NCBI RefSeq assembly: GCF_026151205.1
Contig: NC_087074.1
Span: 18,202,712-18,266,711 of the forward strand
DNA from: Bolinopsis microptera
Taxonomy: Eukaryota > Ctenophora > Tentaculata > Lobata > Bolinopsidae
Direction of reading: 5' to 3'
DNA: 64,000 nucleotides
Every line of letters starts with the position of its first letter. Position 1 is the first letter of the stretch. The notes beneath the pieces were generated by a model. It was not told where the DNA came from. It worked only from the letters and a program-made list of their open reading frames with translations, and did not search any database. The position numbers were made by a program, and so were the translations under genes. Shown here in pieces: positions 46,401 through 58,106 of the stretch.

Positions 46401-49400
46401 TTTTATTACGCTGCACACCTGACACCATGATATTATCAAACCACACAGTATACTGTAGTGGTACGCAGTATTATATCGACACAGTCCTGAACATGTTAAT
46501 CTGTGATCAGTGCTTACATAATATTACGATACAGAGCTTGTACACTATGTATAGGGTGGGCCAGAGAAAACTGATCGTTTTGAAGTTGTAAGTACACTAT
46601 TGTGCTCATCTTCAAAGTTCTTTTAGTTTCCTACAGACTAAAATTGTGTTGTAAAGAATGTAAGTTACGACCGCAATAACTCTACGTGCCAACTATCAAT
46701 ATATTCCCGTAACATTTTCTGAATCAATGTATAACTGTATTTTGCACTTATCTGGTTCACTGGCTTTATAATCTTAATTATTGTCTAGTCATAAATGCCA
46801 AATATGGATAACATTTCGTCCGTTTCAAGGGAACCAGCTTTGGCTGCTATAGTGGTCATGACAACCTTTAAAACTCAAAATCTACCATTAAGAACTTCTA
46901 CTTTAAAGAAAGATATTGTTCAGATAATAAGTTACAGCTGCTCCCCCTCCCCCCCCCCCCCCCCCCCCATTGTACCATTATAGAAATGTTAGCCTGCTGC
47001 TCGGAAATTCCGGGAAAGGATCCCCTCTCCATTTCTACTAAACTACACACTAACCATGATAGCAATGTAAGCCCGGTAATGTCGAGGTAACACACCATTA
47101 CACTCTCTCATTAAATGGTGGTGAGTCTGAATCCAGTGAACGAGGTACTTGGGGTGTAGTCCCATCACTTGTACCATGTGTGACACCCGCGCGTCGTTCA
47201 TGAACGCATCTTTGAACATCGGCCATGCCTGTCGGGGTTAAGTGAAACGTTAGAGGATAATTCAGTATTTAAATCATGGTAATTATGGTAATTATGTATG
47301 TAATTTTGCAGAAATTTGATAAAAAATAAATTTGTCGTATGTGTTCAAATTTTATCGAATCATTACTGGAGATAAAAATTTTAGACAAATTACCGTGCTT
47401 TAAATTGGTGTTCAATTACTCGGGTGATACTTCAAAAGGCATGGTTTAAAGAAATTTTAAGAGTGATATTCTTATTGATATTCAGAATATAATTAAATAA
47501 TCAATGTATAATTGTCTAGTAGATAATTACAAAAATCATACATTATCATATAACCTCTGATTTGACATCGTCAAGTTTTGGTACTTTGTCTTTTGGTATG
47601 TAGAACGAAGGACCCTTCCTGAAGCGCACCCTTGGAACTTGAAGACCAAGCGACTGAAAGAGTAAAGGATTAGAGACAAGATATTATTGTTATATCACAA
47701 GTTTACAGATACGTCCAATGAAATTTATCATGCATACTGCATAGTGTGGAACAAAGCTTTGCCGAATATTTTACATGATATAATTTCTAATATAAAATAT
47801 TCAAGATGGCAAAACTTTGAACATTTTTTACGAAGGTCGCTCATATCGCTGGAGCCATATAATAAGACAATGAACTTCCTTGACGATTTTCTATCAGCCT
47901 CTCAACATGGTTAAAATGTCATGTACACTCTCTTTCTTACGTCTTAGCACATTTAAATGTAGTGTGATTATCTACATTCTCCACCATTTCTCAAGCTCGA
48001 AAAATAAACTGTAAACAAAAGTCTATTTTAATTTGACAAGCAGCAGGAACAGTGCGAAATGAACCAGAGCAACTCAGCTCGTAAAAGCTTGACTGTAAAC
48101 GCGCTACTGTCACCCTACTTCAAGGCTAGCTTGATGCACACCGTAGTAGTGGGAGAGCTGAGGTGCGGAGTTTTCAGCAGGAAAATGAAATTCTGGATAG
48201 ACTCCAAATAATATACTCTCTCTTGATTCTGGTAATTATCATTGTTGAGGTTGCTTATTTTAGCTGGACTATGTAGAATGAAAGTATAGTGTGTGTGAGT
48301 GTTGTCTTTATTAATGGAGCTATAATATGTCCAATACTGCTGTCTCATTCTAACTGACAAGGAAATTTGAAGTTCCTTATTGCAAAGTTCTCAACTCTCA
48401 AGGTGTTTTACTGATTGATTTTCTTCACGGAGAACTTAACAAATTTAGTTGATATGTAATCTTATCCTTGTGACAGTGTAACCTATACAGTATCCAAAGA
48501 TGTCATAGAGATACCAAATCCCCCCCCCCCCCCCCCGGCCGCGGCCACGGCCCTCCCCTGATCAATTCTCTCCTTATCGGATAAACCCTGGAAATCCCAA
48601 AGACGCAAATTCAACGGCCTTCCGCTAACAAACAAATTTTAAAACTGAATACTGATAGTACCAGAGTACTTAATAAGTACTCTGGTACTATCAATATTCA
48701 GTTTTAAAATTCGTAATCTGTTATATATCTGTAATATATTTATTACAGATCAAACTTTTTTAGAAGAAAGAAAAGTTTTAACCCAGGAAAGTGAAATACT
48801 GCATAATATAAAACATTGTAGTCTAAAATCCTAGTCTAATGAGTGCCGCATCCGGAATCATTAACTTAGATCATTAAGATCTTATTATTAATATCAGTCA
48901 GCAATCTTAATACTATTTCATTGTTAAATACTATATTTGGGCGAGAATCAAATCAGAAATCTTTGTTGTTGAGAGTTGAGAGGTTTCTTTAAATGGTATA
49001 CTGACTACAGTTTAAGGAGCTTACCAACTTCAGTATAGATCATCCGTCAACAGCAATACTTGTTAATGTTATTGTGAAGTCATCGACTGTGATAAAAGTT
49101 TCAAAGCTGTTCAGTAATAAAATTATTTAAAAAAATTGTTTTATCTAAACGAGATTAAACGTTTTTATGGCGACGGAAAAAGCTGGAACATTTTACTTAT
49201 ATTATATTACTTTTTTATTATATTACCTTTTTTTATGAATTTATAAAATTATGAAATGGAGCAGGCCTCTATGGAATAATATAAATGAATTAGAAGAATT
49301 TAAATATGCCCATTTAAATACGTTGCAAATTTTCCAGAAAATCAACGACAGGCCGCACACTAGGGTTTCTGTTTTTCTGGAAGCCTGAGAAATTAAGACA

Positions 49401-52400
49401 GAAGCACTGTAGGGGAGATGTCAATGGGAGAAAAGTCGTATGTTTTCCGCACATGACGTAATATTGAAAGTTGAAACTAATTTACAAAGTACAAGCTTAG
49501 ACCTTTAGGCTCCGTATGAGAAACAAATCTTATTGAAAATTAATATAGAACATTTTTAAATCGAGAAAGGTCTAGGTGTTCGCTAGTGCTCGGAAGCAAC
49601 ATGTAGGTACGACAATATTTTCCCCTTTTTTTGTAAATAGTGCGATTCCGCTCCTTCCCAAAACATTTTTATGTGCGGCAAATTTGGAGACAAAAAATAC
49701 CAAATTTGCAGCTTTTAAAAGTACTCTCAGGCTTGATTATTCAGCAGCGTAGTATATAACATTGCCTTACACGACTGTTTTGTTTAACACAACAATTAAC
49801 TTTCAAAGTGTCTTACCTAATGTCTCACGTGGATTTACCTGACGATTCAAGATGTATAAACAAGCTGGTGATAAGCATAATTGAAGTAGAGTACTTCAAT
49901 ATCATAACTTTATAACTTTATAACATTCCAACACTTGTTGTATTTATTATATTATTACTAAAGTGGCTCAATTTCAATCGGGTGATCCAGCTTGTTAAGC
50001 TATTTATTGGCCAAGATTCACCCTCTTTTGTTTTTTATCAAGTATCGATACTATTAAAAGTCATATTCTGATAATAATATTGAAGAACTTCTGGGAATAT
50101 TTTTAGGAACACGCTCCATACCCCATGCGTGAGAGTTACGAGTTATATGTAAAAACAAAGACTAAAGACCGGTGCTAGAGTTATATTAGGTAAAAACAAA
50201 GACTAAAGACAATTGGAGGAGAACAATAGAGCTACACCCTCTTAGTCTAATGGGATAATCATTCCGATGCTATCCTTCTGCCATATTTCTATTATATAGT
50301 TACAGTTAAGTTAGGACCCTGTGATTACACTGCTAAGGATCTCACCCACCGCGACCGACCTATCAATGCAGTTTCAGCATAAATATGATATGAAATGGTT
50401 TAAGACTAACCTCAAGATTACCGAGAAGGTCCTTCATGCCGTCAGATATTTCAGTAAAAGGGGCTCTGTGCGCTAACCGCAGTATCGTACTCAAGAACAA
50501 CTTTACACTATGGAGCTCAGACTTGGCCATTTCTGAGGAAACAAGGGAATAATTAATAACAATCTGTTAAAAATGGTCTGGTTAATAATCGCGGTGTATC
50601 TGTGTTCAGATAATATATTCTTGATGATCAATAAAAAGCGAAATAAATTGTCTGTCAAGAAAAGAGAAACTTCCACATATTTCAAGTTCGTTCATAAAAC
50701 AACAAATTAAAATCTCAAATTCGGATAATATTGGAACACCCAACCCTGCATTTCTGTAACTGGAAGGTAGAAACTAACCTAGGATGTGAGAGGAGATTTC
50801 GTGGACAACCTCTCTTCTTTCAAACTCATCGTCTGTAGCGAGCCTTGAAAACATCTCCTCCACCTGTAAGAATGAACACGGTTACAAAACGTCTAACGTA
50901 TCTACTATCTAGTGAATGGCGCATATTATTATGTATTTTTAGCAGTTTTGTTCTAGAAAGTTTTTCTTTTCATACAGCAAGAAACTGTAAACGAACTTGT
51001 ATTCCAACATATATCAGGATATTTTTTAAATTTTCATCCAGCAAATAATTTCCGTCATAAAAATTGTTCTTTATTTTCAAGACGCATTTCTCAGCTCATA
51101 TAAAAGATCAAAGGTTGAAATTATATGGATTTACCTTGAACTATTGATAAACGCAAAAGCTGGCATTAAAGCCATCATGTAAGCTGTCGTTTTGCTAATC
51201 AGTAAAACCAAAATAGCTTCTAATTTGTCTCACATTCTCTCGATTCATAGATTGAAAATTTTCCTTATGTACGTGATATTTTCGATAGAATATTGCGTCC
51301 AGAATTATTAAAGGATATAATTACTTCAACATGGCATGCTAGTCATGGTCATGAGTCACCGGTCACAAAAATCATAAGTCAACTTTTTCGTGGTGAGCAT
51401 TTTTTCGCATAATTCTGAATCCTGACCAAGAATACAAGAAATCAAGCCAGCAATTCTCTGCGATCAAAATTGAAAAGTAGCATTTTCCCTTAACTATACC
51501 ATGACCATGAGAATCATTAATTCAACATTTTACTCATTTATTTATTCGATAAAAATTGACGTTCAGCTATGCCTATGGTGACATAATTTAAGACAGAAAA
51601 AATAAATCCTGACCTCCTTTTACATCATGGCCATTGGCCATGGGAGAGGTCTCTCGCAAATGCGAGAAGAAAGATCCCGGAGAGGGCACCATTGGTTTTG
51701 GCATGTTGCATATTTTAAAAATTAAAGGGGAAAAAAAAGGCGCAGCTCCGTTTTGTGTATCACATATTTTATCATATAACCGATACAGTACGTGAGAATT
51801 AAAACAGTACGTGAAACACTGAATCAAGGAGACAGTAGATTATTTACACGATAACATAATATCTTTAAAGTTTTGTTAAATATCAAGAAGCTCACAAAAT
51901 GTTGATAAAGTATTTTCGTTACTATCAACTAAATATTTGTTCCGACATTTTTACGTACAAGATAAGACTTAATACAATAACGGGGCCGCTCCAGCCTACT
52001 GTTTAATAGACTAATGTAGCTCATATTCACATAATATATGTGGCCCGGAAGTCTGTGGAGTCTATAAATAATAATATTAAAATATGTCGTGTCATGTAAC
52101 AGATTTGGTTCTGTTAATATCATTGAGTTACTAACTTACTAAGAATTCTCCCTGACTGATGAACCAGTTTACCTGTCTAAACTTAACTAAACATAATACT
52201 ATATCATTTTAACATAATATTATTTACCTATTTTAGGCAATAAAGTTTAGAAAAGCACGGCTTCAATTCCTTGTTTTTAACAAAGCTGTCGTCCAAAAAA
52301 TCCAAAATTAGCATATCATGCTAGTAATGAAATTATATTTTGTAAAAAAAGCAGGACTAGCGATGGCTCACTGCACAGTGCCACCGGTTGAAAGTTACGA

Positions 52401-55400
52401 TACTATTAATATTATGTTAATATACAGTATACACACCACTCTGTCTATGTGGCGCACTTTGCAGACACTACTTCTAGTAATATAATATACTATATATTAA
52501 TATACTGCATATTACAGCGTTATCAATACCATCCTTATCTAGATCACTGTGCTATACTGGTCTCTACGCGGTCTACTCAGTGTCAGATTATTACAGAGGC
52601 AGTAACCGACACATCACATATCAGTGTCATGCAACCAGCACATCACATATCAGTGTCATGCAACCAGCCCAGAGTTTATCAACAGTCGGCAACCAGAACA
52701 TTCGGCGCGGTGATAATCTCAATATTCATTATCGATCAGCAACCAGGACAAGACATCTTTAACAGTCAGCGACTTATTCGATACAGCATGCCCTGATAGT
52801 TCGATGTTTTGTTGGAAAAAAACCAGAAGTTCATATCAAATGATTACTGGAACAAAAAGCCTTACTATTCATCGATTACTACAATAATACTAATTCATCG
52901 ATTATTTACCAGTTGAAAGTATATTGTAGAACTAGTTTTAAATGTTAATGACACCCGGATGATTGTTATTTCAGACTGATTTCTGAAGAAAATGCTGCCA
53001 TCAAACATCTTAGCTGGATAGGAAACAGGGCAAATAGCCAAGCCCAAAATATATCATAAATGAGGGCTATGGTTCACTACCTAAAGTACCTTAGGTAGTG
53101 AACCTTTGCGAAGCTATATGAAAAGTTATATGCGGAACCTTTGTTATAATATGATTAAAGCAGATTAGAACTCAGGAATTAGATATGGAACGAGAAAAGC
53201 ACTCCAACAAAAGACCTCTTCTTCTTTTGGTTGTCTATATATTGAGAATCTTTGTTTAAATCTTCTAAAGCATGGTAACGTTCACAACATTCACCTTTGT
53301 CTCTGTTATTCAGGAAGATATTATATTACAAGAAGCATAGAAAAGAGAAATAAAAGGCAGTCTCAACCCAAGGATTGAGTCAATTACTTGTGTGTATATA
53401 ATATGAACGATCGACGGATACATATTAAAATGTCAAAATGTGAGAGTCGGTGAGTTTTGATTTTACTTCCTGTTTCCATATACGAGCATAAAACCCAAGA
53501 CGAACATACAGTCCATAAAAAGTAGATTCTAATAAAAAGCGATCAATACCAGAAGGAAGTCCCACCTTAGTCCAGAGAGTAATAACAGCATGACGAGGCG
53601 TAACACGGTCCACAACCAAGAAAGGAGCGTGGTGCAGGGATACGACAGCAAGGTGGGGTGGTCCGCAGTGGTGGGGCTCGGGTGGGGCAAGAAGTAGCTT
53701 CATGTTGGGCGATCGCACACGCATTGTGACCATTTAGCACTACCTAATCACTGAGGCCACAATTTGTAAGATAAATGTGCAAAAACAGCCAGTGAGACTA
53801 AAAATGAAATATTAAATTGAATCAAATTAAAAGTAACGTCAAACACGAAAATTATTCCGACAAAGGATACATAAATTCTGAGGAAGGAAAATGGTAAAAT
53901 CGAGGGGAACAAAATTACGAAGAAAGAATTACACGAACAACTTCAAGATGTGTATTTAAAAATACTTCTGCAACTCTAAACCAAATGAGATTGTAGAGTA
54001 ATTTACGACCAATAATCCGTCTGATCCCGCAGTAAGGTCCTTAGTTCTTTAGTTCCTACGGGTCATATCATCGAAGACTCAGGAGCCCTAAAATCTAATC
54101 AAACCACCGTGCAAAGACAGCTTAATATATTATTATCTAAGGAACAAATACATTACAGCGTGATGGAGTGCCCTAAATCAATTTACAATTTATATTAAAT
54201 CACAGTTGCTACACAAAAAGTAGTATTAGGTAACACCTGTGCAAAGGGTAGCGGGCCACTACTGATAAGTGATAACAGACTTATTACTCATTACAAATAC
54301 GCAATGTCTCCACCACATTACACGTTATCAGGGCCGGGGTCACATATCTAGCATACTTGCTCCACATTGGTGGAGAGCATCTAGCATACTTGCTCTCCAT
54401 TGGTGGAGACCAGATAGGTCGTTTCACCTAGCTGCACGAAAACAGGCCCACGGGGTGAAGGGTCCCGCAACTACGTATCCTCGCACGAGTTTTACTCTCG
54501 ACAGGTATGCATTGAAAATTATCATTGGTTCTCCATATTATCCGCATAATTTACGGATAATATGATTATTATTTTTGTACGTGCTGCGGTCTCTTTGACT
54601 GAATAAGACAGAACACGATGGTATCAATATGTTTGTTTCTTGTTTGACTTGTTTGCTTGACAAATTGAAATTCGATACAATTAGTGGCAACCTTTTAGTG
54701 GTATTTTAGTGGTATTTTAGTGGTATTTTAGTGGTATTTTAATATAGTGTGTGGTATGGAACTAATTTAACAGCACAGAAATAACTGCAGACACATTGTC
54801 ACTGGTATCTCAAAGCATGGTAGTTCACTGCTTTTCCAGGCTAATGCTGCACTGCAGTGCAATTTGCAATTTACATGCATTTAAGTGAACACGTTGTAAC
54901 AGTTGATGGTTTTAAAACCGTTTAGAAGGAAGTAAATTTCAATAAATGTACAAGTTGATTATTAAGGTAGAATCTTGTTTAAATATTCCTTACTTTTACT
55001 CGTTTTACTTTTATTTGTGATTTTTTGCCTGATATAGTATGTTGTTTAGATGTTTTCAGTTTTGACGAATGACGAAGCTGCAGTAACAGGGGACTTTACA
55101 AACTAACTATAATTCCGATTAATCCGTCATGTTAATTTGTCCCAAAGTTGCTAAAAGAAATGATTATCATGAAACTTATCATAATGTGCGACTAATAAAC
55201 AATCGCCCAATCATTCAACTTGCTCAATCCAACTTACCAAAGTGTAATCTATTCGTTCTTTGGGAGCAACGAGACTGATGTTCTCAGGTCGAGACGTCGC
55301 ACTGCCAAGCATATCGTCCTGTAATTGTATATGGTTATCTAAAACTCATGTAAATATGGACGCTTAAATAACTTTAAATGAAGATCTGACATAGTTTGAT

Positions 55401-55717
55401 TTCGGTTACGTTTATCTTGCAAAACAGTGGGAGAAGACAGCTTCCTTCAACTAAGTTTCAACTTGGTCAGACAAAATGTCTCTGGTGCTTGAATAATGAA
55501 TACACGCAATGGGCATTTGAAAAAATATCATAATATATAGTGTGAGAACTTGGTAATCTGTCGACAGACACTCAACAAACAGTTGAAGCACGGTTAGCAC
55601 ATAGGAAGTTAGCAGATAGGAAGTCCGGACAGATTACAAAATTTCCAATGTTGCAAGAGAATAGTATTCCTGTATGCTATTAGTATATAATATTACCTTT
55701 TCGGAAGATGTAACCAT
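26274..55717 (-). CDS. SESN: Sestrin, complete spliced gene
   Basis: Stress-inducible leucine sensor that inhibits mTORC1 through GATOR2. Coding exons in gene order (coordinates on +): 55697-55717, 55238-55318, 50779-50863, 50411-50532, 47555-47653, 47055-47228, 43232-43261, 42052-42204, 41543-41689, 38352-38409, 35755-35858, 31932-32078, 26905-27014, 26514-26745, 26274-26354. The sum is 1,644 nt, exactly 547 codons plus stop, and every junction is in phase with GT-AG sites; vertebrate sestrins have about 480-550 residues. Hallmarks: LPRHYRAYIAIM, the ARHNCLY redox site, FGGDQEWLEGLKNAPKKLQN, the SWSRPELTQAV helix, and the C-terminal lobe ELTYHTMGG, IDTSKLRSSVWYYVHRLWGI, FTHSEKVHFCLIIMEARFQ. 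The middle linker (exons 10-12) is acidic and Ser-rich, as in the family. The active-site His is Leu and the GATOR2-binding Asp pair is Tyr-Asn. An in-frame TAG precedes the ATG. It converges with the rod gene. Confidence 0.96.
27191..30097. mobile_element. Large imperfect inverted repeat (foldback-like element)
   Basis: The left arm (about 27191-28345) is matched in reverse complement by the right arm (about 28738-30097). Outer ends: GACAAATCCGTCTGAAAAAA at 27199 against its complement near 30070-30090. Inner ends: ACGAAAACGTCTGCTTGGCC at 28259 against the complement near 28805-28830. Arms are highly similar with small indels, and the right arm has about 170 bp extra (28985-29155). The 0.4-kb centre has no recognisable transposase. 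No target-site duplication was found. A non-autonomous foldback transposon or an inverted duplication are both possible. Confidence 0.85.
31164..31222. repeat. 15-bp tandem repeat, about 4 copies
   Basis: TTTTCTAGACATATT and TTTTCTAGACATCTT repeated in line within sestrin intron 12. Confidence 0.85.
33830..34562. repeat. (GGAA)n then (GGGA)n purine microsatellite, about 0.73 kb
   Basis: An almost pure purine strand: GGAA repeats to about 33990, then GGGA repeats with occasional ACGG and AGG variants to about 34528, then (GA)n to 34562. Long open frames across it on both strands are repeat artefacts. Such polypurine tracts can form triplex DNA, and the G-runs G-quadruplexes. Confidence 0.98.
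35452..35540. repeat. 11-bp tandem repeat, 8 copies
   Basis: GGGTAAAACTA repeated eight times with no change, in sestrin intron 11 about 215 bp beyond the end of exon 11 (35755). Confidence 0.95.
35590..35705. repeat. (CCACC)n pentanucleotide array
   Basis: About 22 copies of CCACC with few interruptions. It lies 50 bp downstream of the exon 11 donor in the gene's direction. Confidence 0.95.
35859..43231. other. Sestrin introns 7-10 between exons 8-11
   Basis: Outside exons 38352-38409, 41543-41689 and 42052-42204 I see no coding sequence. Items noted: a dispersed-repeat fragment at 37645-37685, diverged 110-bp duplicates near 39935-40035 and 40068-40150, a hairpin at 40354-40381, a 47-bp tandem duplication at 42539-42619, and a poly-C tract after it. 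Confidence 0.6.
42539..42655. repeat. 47-bp tandem duplication followed by C-rich tract
   Basis: GATCATGTCCGAAGTGAAGC... occurs twice in line (from 42539 and 42586). It runs into a poly-C and CCCCGG-rich stretch to about 42655. Confidence 0.85.
43232..43261 (-). CDS. SESN: Sestrin exon 7, 30-nt microexon with the redox cysteine
   Basis: Ten codons, ASARHNCLYT, lie between TTTCAG and GTGAGT, phase 0 on both sides, joining ...YRAYIAIM to VNLLEREFL. The product matches AAARHQCSYLVNLH of vertebrate sestrins; Cys (C125) and Tyr (Y127) are kept. Skipping it would remove the redox site and leave the frame intact. Confidence 0.93.
43262..47054. other. Sestrin intron 6, no exon seen
   Basis: 3.8 kb with a poly-G tract (43439-43465), a diverged tandem duplication of about 120 bp at 45055-45195 (TACTTTTGCTTCCTTGTAAA twice) and a poly-C tract at 46948-46968. 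No gene is supported. Confidence 0.6.
43439..43465. repeat. Poly-G tract
   Basis: An uninterrupted run of about 27 G. Similar C-runs occur at 46948-46968 and 48520-48536. Confidence 0.9.
47654..50410. other. Sestrin intron 4, no exon seen
   Basis: It contains a poly-C tract (48520-48536), a strong hairpin at 48636-48710 and a local duplication of AAAAACAAAGACTAAAGAC near 50150-50205. No gene is supported. Confidence 0.6.
48636..48710. repeat. MITE-like hairpin, about 36-bp arms
   Basis: The left arm ATTTTAAAACTGAATACTGA...GAGTACTT pairs with the right arm AAGTACTC...ATTCAGTTTTAAAAT with one mismatch and a 2-3 bp loop. Confidence 0.85.
53071..53104. repeat. 34-bp near-perfect palindrome
   Basis: GGTTCACTACCTAA and its reverse complement are separated by a 6-bp centre. 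Confidence 0.85.
54693..54743. repeat. 13-bp tandem repeat
   Basis: GTGGTATTTTAGT repeated about four times within sestrin intron 2. Confidence 0.85.
55697..55717 (-). CDS. SESN: Sestrin exon 1 with start codon
   Basis: MVTSSEK, then a GT donor (AAG|GTAATA), phase 0, joining DDMLGSATS of exon 2. In the same frame a TAG stop lies 30 bp upstream (55745-55747), so this is the first possible ATG in this exon. The start is short and not conserved, hence slightly less certain than the rest. Confidence 0.75.
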
Positions 55718-58106
55718 GAAGTTGAACTGTTTGTTTGGTGAGGTCTAACAATGGAATATCCTTCTTCATCGAACCATTTTCATGTTATCCAGTTGTTGCA
55801 TTCTAGAAGAAAATATAAATGCTGAATGATACAGAAATTTAGCTGTAACCACAATTAGGGTCCAACATTTTGACTTATGATGCTATCGAGACTTGATACA
55901 CAATTATAAGAGACTACACAGTACAGAATCAATAAATAACTCATCAAACGTGACAATGGAATAAATGGATAACAACAGATTGAATTCAGAATATTTATTG
56001 TAGTTTGCAGTAATCTTTGCTAATGGAATGTTTCATATCCTTTGTGCACAATGCTCGTTCTGGTCCAACACCAGATAATTATAGGAACTGTGTGTAATTG
56101 TTATAATATAACAGAGAACATCTGGAATCGTCTAGAAACGTGGTGTTACTTATCTCTAGATATTATTTCAATTGCACATAAAACAGGAGCAAAATATTCA
56201 TAAGCACATCCTAATTGAACAAATTGGGTTAGGCAAAGTTCATTCCTAGGCCATAACTGGACCAACCAGAAGATCATTCCTGGACCAACCAGAAGATCTT
56301 CAATCTTGCAAGGATACTCATAACCACTGCACAAACATTGGGTGTACTGTAAACAATATTGATTTATGATTTGCCCACTGACTAGAAAGATTTTGATTTT
56401 TCATGTGCAACCTGTTGAATGTATGATAAAAAGAATACACTAGAATGCAGGTGAACTGATATAAGATGAGTATACCAATGTACCCTTTATATAAATTTTA
56501 ATTTTAGTGATGCAAAACTCTATCAAAAGTGAATAAAATCCAGAAAATACACCTTAAAATTCCGTGATCAACAAATTTGCATGGTTATTTTATAATGCAT
56601 TGACTCTTAATGATACTACTGAGACTTAATATACAACAAGAGATTAGACAATGATAAATAACTCATCAAACGTGACAATGAATGAATGACAACAAATTGA
56701 AAAGAAGTCACAATAGATAGTTTGCAGTAATATTTTCTTATGGAATGTTCTATAATTTATCCTTTGTTCACAACGCTCATTCTGCCACAAGCGCATCCTA
56801 ATTTTCCTTAAATTTTCTGACTGGTAGTCGAGGGCTACCTAATCACACATGTTATATTAATCTAAATATTGTTAAATTTCAATATAACCATGTGCCTTGC
56901 GTATAAAACCAAATTCACTTTCTCTGACTACTCACAAGTAAAACACAGCCAGCAGGCACAATTTTATAGTAGTTGTGTAGTTATGTGCCATGTAGAGTAG
57001 AGGCAACCATGCGCAAAAAAAGTTTGTGTGCAGTTAATATTCATTTTTGCACAGTAAAACAAATTTTTTAGTAAAACAAATTGTATTTTATACTCACAAT
57101 CAATTCATATTTAGTTCAAATATTTAAAGTCAAAATAACCATTTCACAGAAGTGGTTTTATTATAATAAAATAATTTGTGATTATACGTGTTCAAGTGAT
57201 TAATTAATAAAGTAATTTACACTGAAAAATGTACAAAATATACACAATTTTTACCTTGCAACACTGGCTTAGCGCGCGGCTGATCGAAAAAGTTTGGTTT
57301 GCATTTACTAACTACAATGTACAGCTTACCCGTACATGAAAAGATAACTCACTGAATTGTTTAATACTAAATGCATATTAAGTCAGATGTTGTTCAATGA
57401 GTTAGCCACGAAAATGTTCAAATTGTGTAGGAGGGTAAAGGACACAATTGCTTATAATGCTCCTTTCTGCCCGTTGACTACAATGAACATTTCGCGGAGT
57501 TCCTCCAGACGGCTTTTGTCGGAGAGCGTGTTATTTACTATCTAAGTAAACTATAGGTAAAAATATAATATTAATCATAAGCTAAAATGTACTAATCTTT
57601 GTATTCTAAATGGGGAAAAAGAAGAAACATTGTCAGTCAGTCGAGAAAATTGTCAGTCAGGCTATATGGCAGCTTTGTAGATGTTGTGACTATGCTAGTA
57701 GTGGTCCCAGGCTTGCGACTGGAATTGCGGTGTTAAATCGATTTAATGGTACCAACGATCCACCTCCCACTTGTTGTTTGGTACTTAGCATTAATAGTGT
57801 TAGCTGTAGCCATTTATAGCAAGAATCTTAAAACTAAAGGGGATGACAAGGAAAAGAGGAAGGAAAAAGAATAACGGGACAAACAATTAATTAAAGTATT
57901 TATAGGAGCATTAGATATTGTAATTACAAGCTTCAATAATAAATCACTGACTAAGACTTCTAATTAAAATGACACTTGGTACGCTCGCCCATTTTCACTG
58001 GTCAGTCTGAACTTCGGTTTAGCACGTTGTACACTTATTCACCTAAGTTTCAGAATTTGTTCAGTTTAGCAGAGTTAGTACCCGTGTTTCAATAAATCAA
58101 AAGATA
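55718..58106. other. Sestrin upstream region
   Basis: 5' UTR and promoter of sestrin should lie here. I see no exon or clear core promoter. It carries a diverged direct repeat of about 190 bp (55869-56060 and 56595-56790) and a 22-bp tandem pair (GGACCAACCAGAAGATC) at 56259-56302. Short open frames at 57357-57545 and 57610-57819 have no recognisable content. Confidence 0.55.
55869..56790. repeat. Diverged direct repeat upstream of sestrin
   Basis: Segments 55869-56060 and 56595-56790 share GAGACTTGATACACAA/GAGACTTAATATACAA, AACTCATCAAACGTGACAAT and TTTGCAGTAAT...GGAATGTT, in the same order and orientation, 727 bp apart. Confidence 0.8.

Larger units (their letters stand above)
50864..55237. 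other. Sestrin intron 2, no exon seen
   Basis: 4.4 kb with small repeats only: a 31-bp tandem pair at 52607-52667 (CACATCACATATCAGTGTCA), a near-palindrome at 53071-53104, a 36-bp tandem pair at 54350-54415, and a 13-bp array (GTGGTATTTTAGT, about 4-5 copies) at 54693-54743. Confidence 0.6.

Noticed and set aside
53425-53733. 102-codon open frame on the minus strand in sestrin intron 2
   Set aside because: No recognisable motif and no in-phase splice sites. It could be repeat debris.
57357-57819. Two short + strand open frames upstream of sestrin
   Set aside because: Short, no motifs, and no promoter or splice evidence.
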